DNA of 5,220 bases, from positions 1 to 5,220 of the forward strand of contig CAIOXF010000033.1 of NCBI GenBank assembly GCA_903862155.1, read 5' to 3'. Of this stretch, positions 5,124 to 5,220 are shown piece after piece. The position numbers and the translations under genes were made by a program. Numbering within the stretch: the stretch's first letter is position 1; the number at the start of each line of letters is the position of its first letter. The notes under the pieces were generated by a model. It had not been told where the DNA came from. It was given only the letters and a program-made list of their open reading frames with translations, and did no database searches. This DNA comes from an uncultured cyanobacterium (GTDB lineage Bacteria; Cyanobacteriota; Cyanobacteriia; PCC-6307; Cyanobiaceae).

Positions 5124-5220
5124 TTAGTCGGCTGTCACCGAAGCCTCTCTGTTGAGGCTTGGCACCAGGGCCAGGGCGGCGGCCAAGCCCAGCAACAGGA
5201 TCAGCAGCGCCGGGATCAGG
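5124..5220 (-). CDS. C-terminal end of a membrane protein gene entering from the right edge
   Basis: A minus-strand frame is open from the right edge to TAA at 5126-5124 and encodes 31 residues. It begins LIPALLILLLGLAAALALVP, a clear transmembrane helix, and ends with a short polar tail, SLNREASVTAD. Codons are mostly G/C-ending like the neighbours, and the opposite-strand reading is a Gln/Gly-rich peptide, which supports the minus strand. It lies 26 nt upstream of the six-cysteine protein gene on the same strand, so the three minus-strand genes may form one operon whose promoter lies outside the window. The family cannot be told from the tail alone. Confidence 0.6.
   Translation of the reverse strand, partial: LIPALLILLLGLAAALALVPSLNREASVTAD
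5141..5160. repeat. Short inverted repeat at the 3' end of the edge gene
   Basis: AAGCCTC (5141-5147) and GAGGCTT (5154-5160) form a perfect 7-bp stem with a 6-nt loop. It lies inside the last codons of the membrane-protein gene. No T run follows in either direction, so I do not call it a terminator. It may be an mRNA structure between co-transcribed genes, or chance. Confidence 0.35.

Overview
The window looks like chromosome from a high-GC picocyanobacterium of the Cyanobium/Synechococcus type. The basis is the strongly G/C-ending codon use, the dense head-to-tail gene packing, two copies of the cyanobacterial HIP1 octamer (GCGATCGC), and protein families such as a free-standing FtsH-type M41 peptidase domain, a single-chain LarC and a Fur-family regulator. 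This assignment is inference from composition and families, not a database match.

Layout, left to right. (1) Bases 1-175 probably hold the 5' part of a minus-strand gene for a small hydrophobic protein that leaves the window on the left; a 55-bp gap separates it from the next gene, which diverges from it. (2) Bases 231-3036 are a compact plus-strand operon of three genes: an M41/FtsH-like membrane peptidase domain without an ATPase, LarC (nickel insertion into the nickel-pincer nucleotide cofactor), and an integral membrane protein of the lysylphosphatidylglycerol-synthase transmembrane/UPF0104 family. The genes meet at 4-bp ATGA stop/start overlaps, and a 9-bp GC-rich hairpin follows the last one. 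(3) Bases 3201-3677 encode a Fur-superfamily metalloregulator. Just upstream is a near-perfect 30-bp palindrome (3144-3173), a good candidate for its own operator. (4) Bases 3653-5220 are a minus-strand cluster, read right to left: the C-terminal membrane tail of a gene entering from the right edge, a secreted six-cysteine protein, and a secreted Gly/Asn/Trp-rich low-complexity protein. The last two are joined by a GTGA overlap. The cluster runs tail-to-tail into the Fur gene and overlaps it by 25 bp.

How the genes work together: the overlaps suggest that each block is co-transcribed and translationally coupled. Nothing in the sequence shows that the M41-like protein, LarC and the membrane protein share one pathway. 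The two exported proteins are the least explained part and the best candidate for an undescribed cell-surface or periplasmic pair. There are no RNA genes, insertion sequences or CRISPR arrays that I can see.
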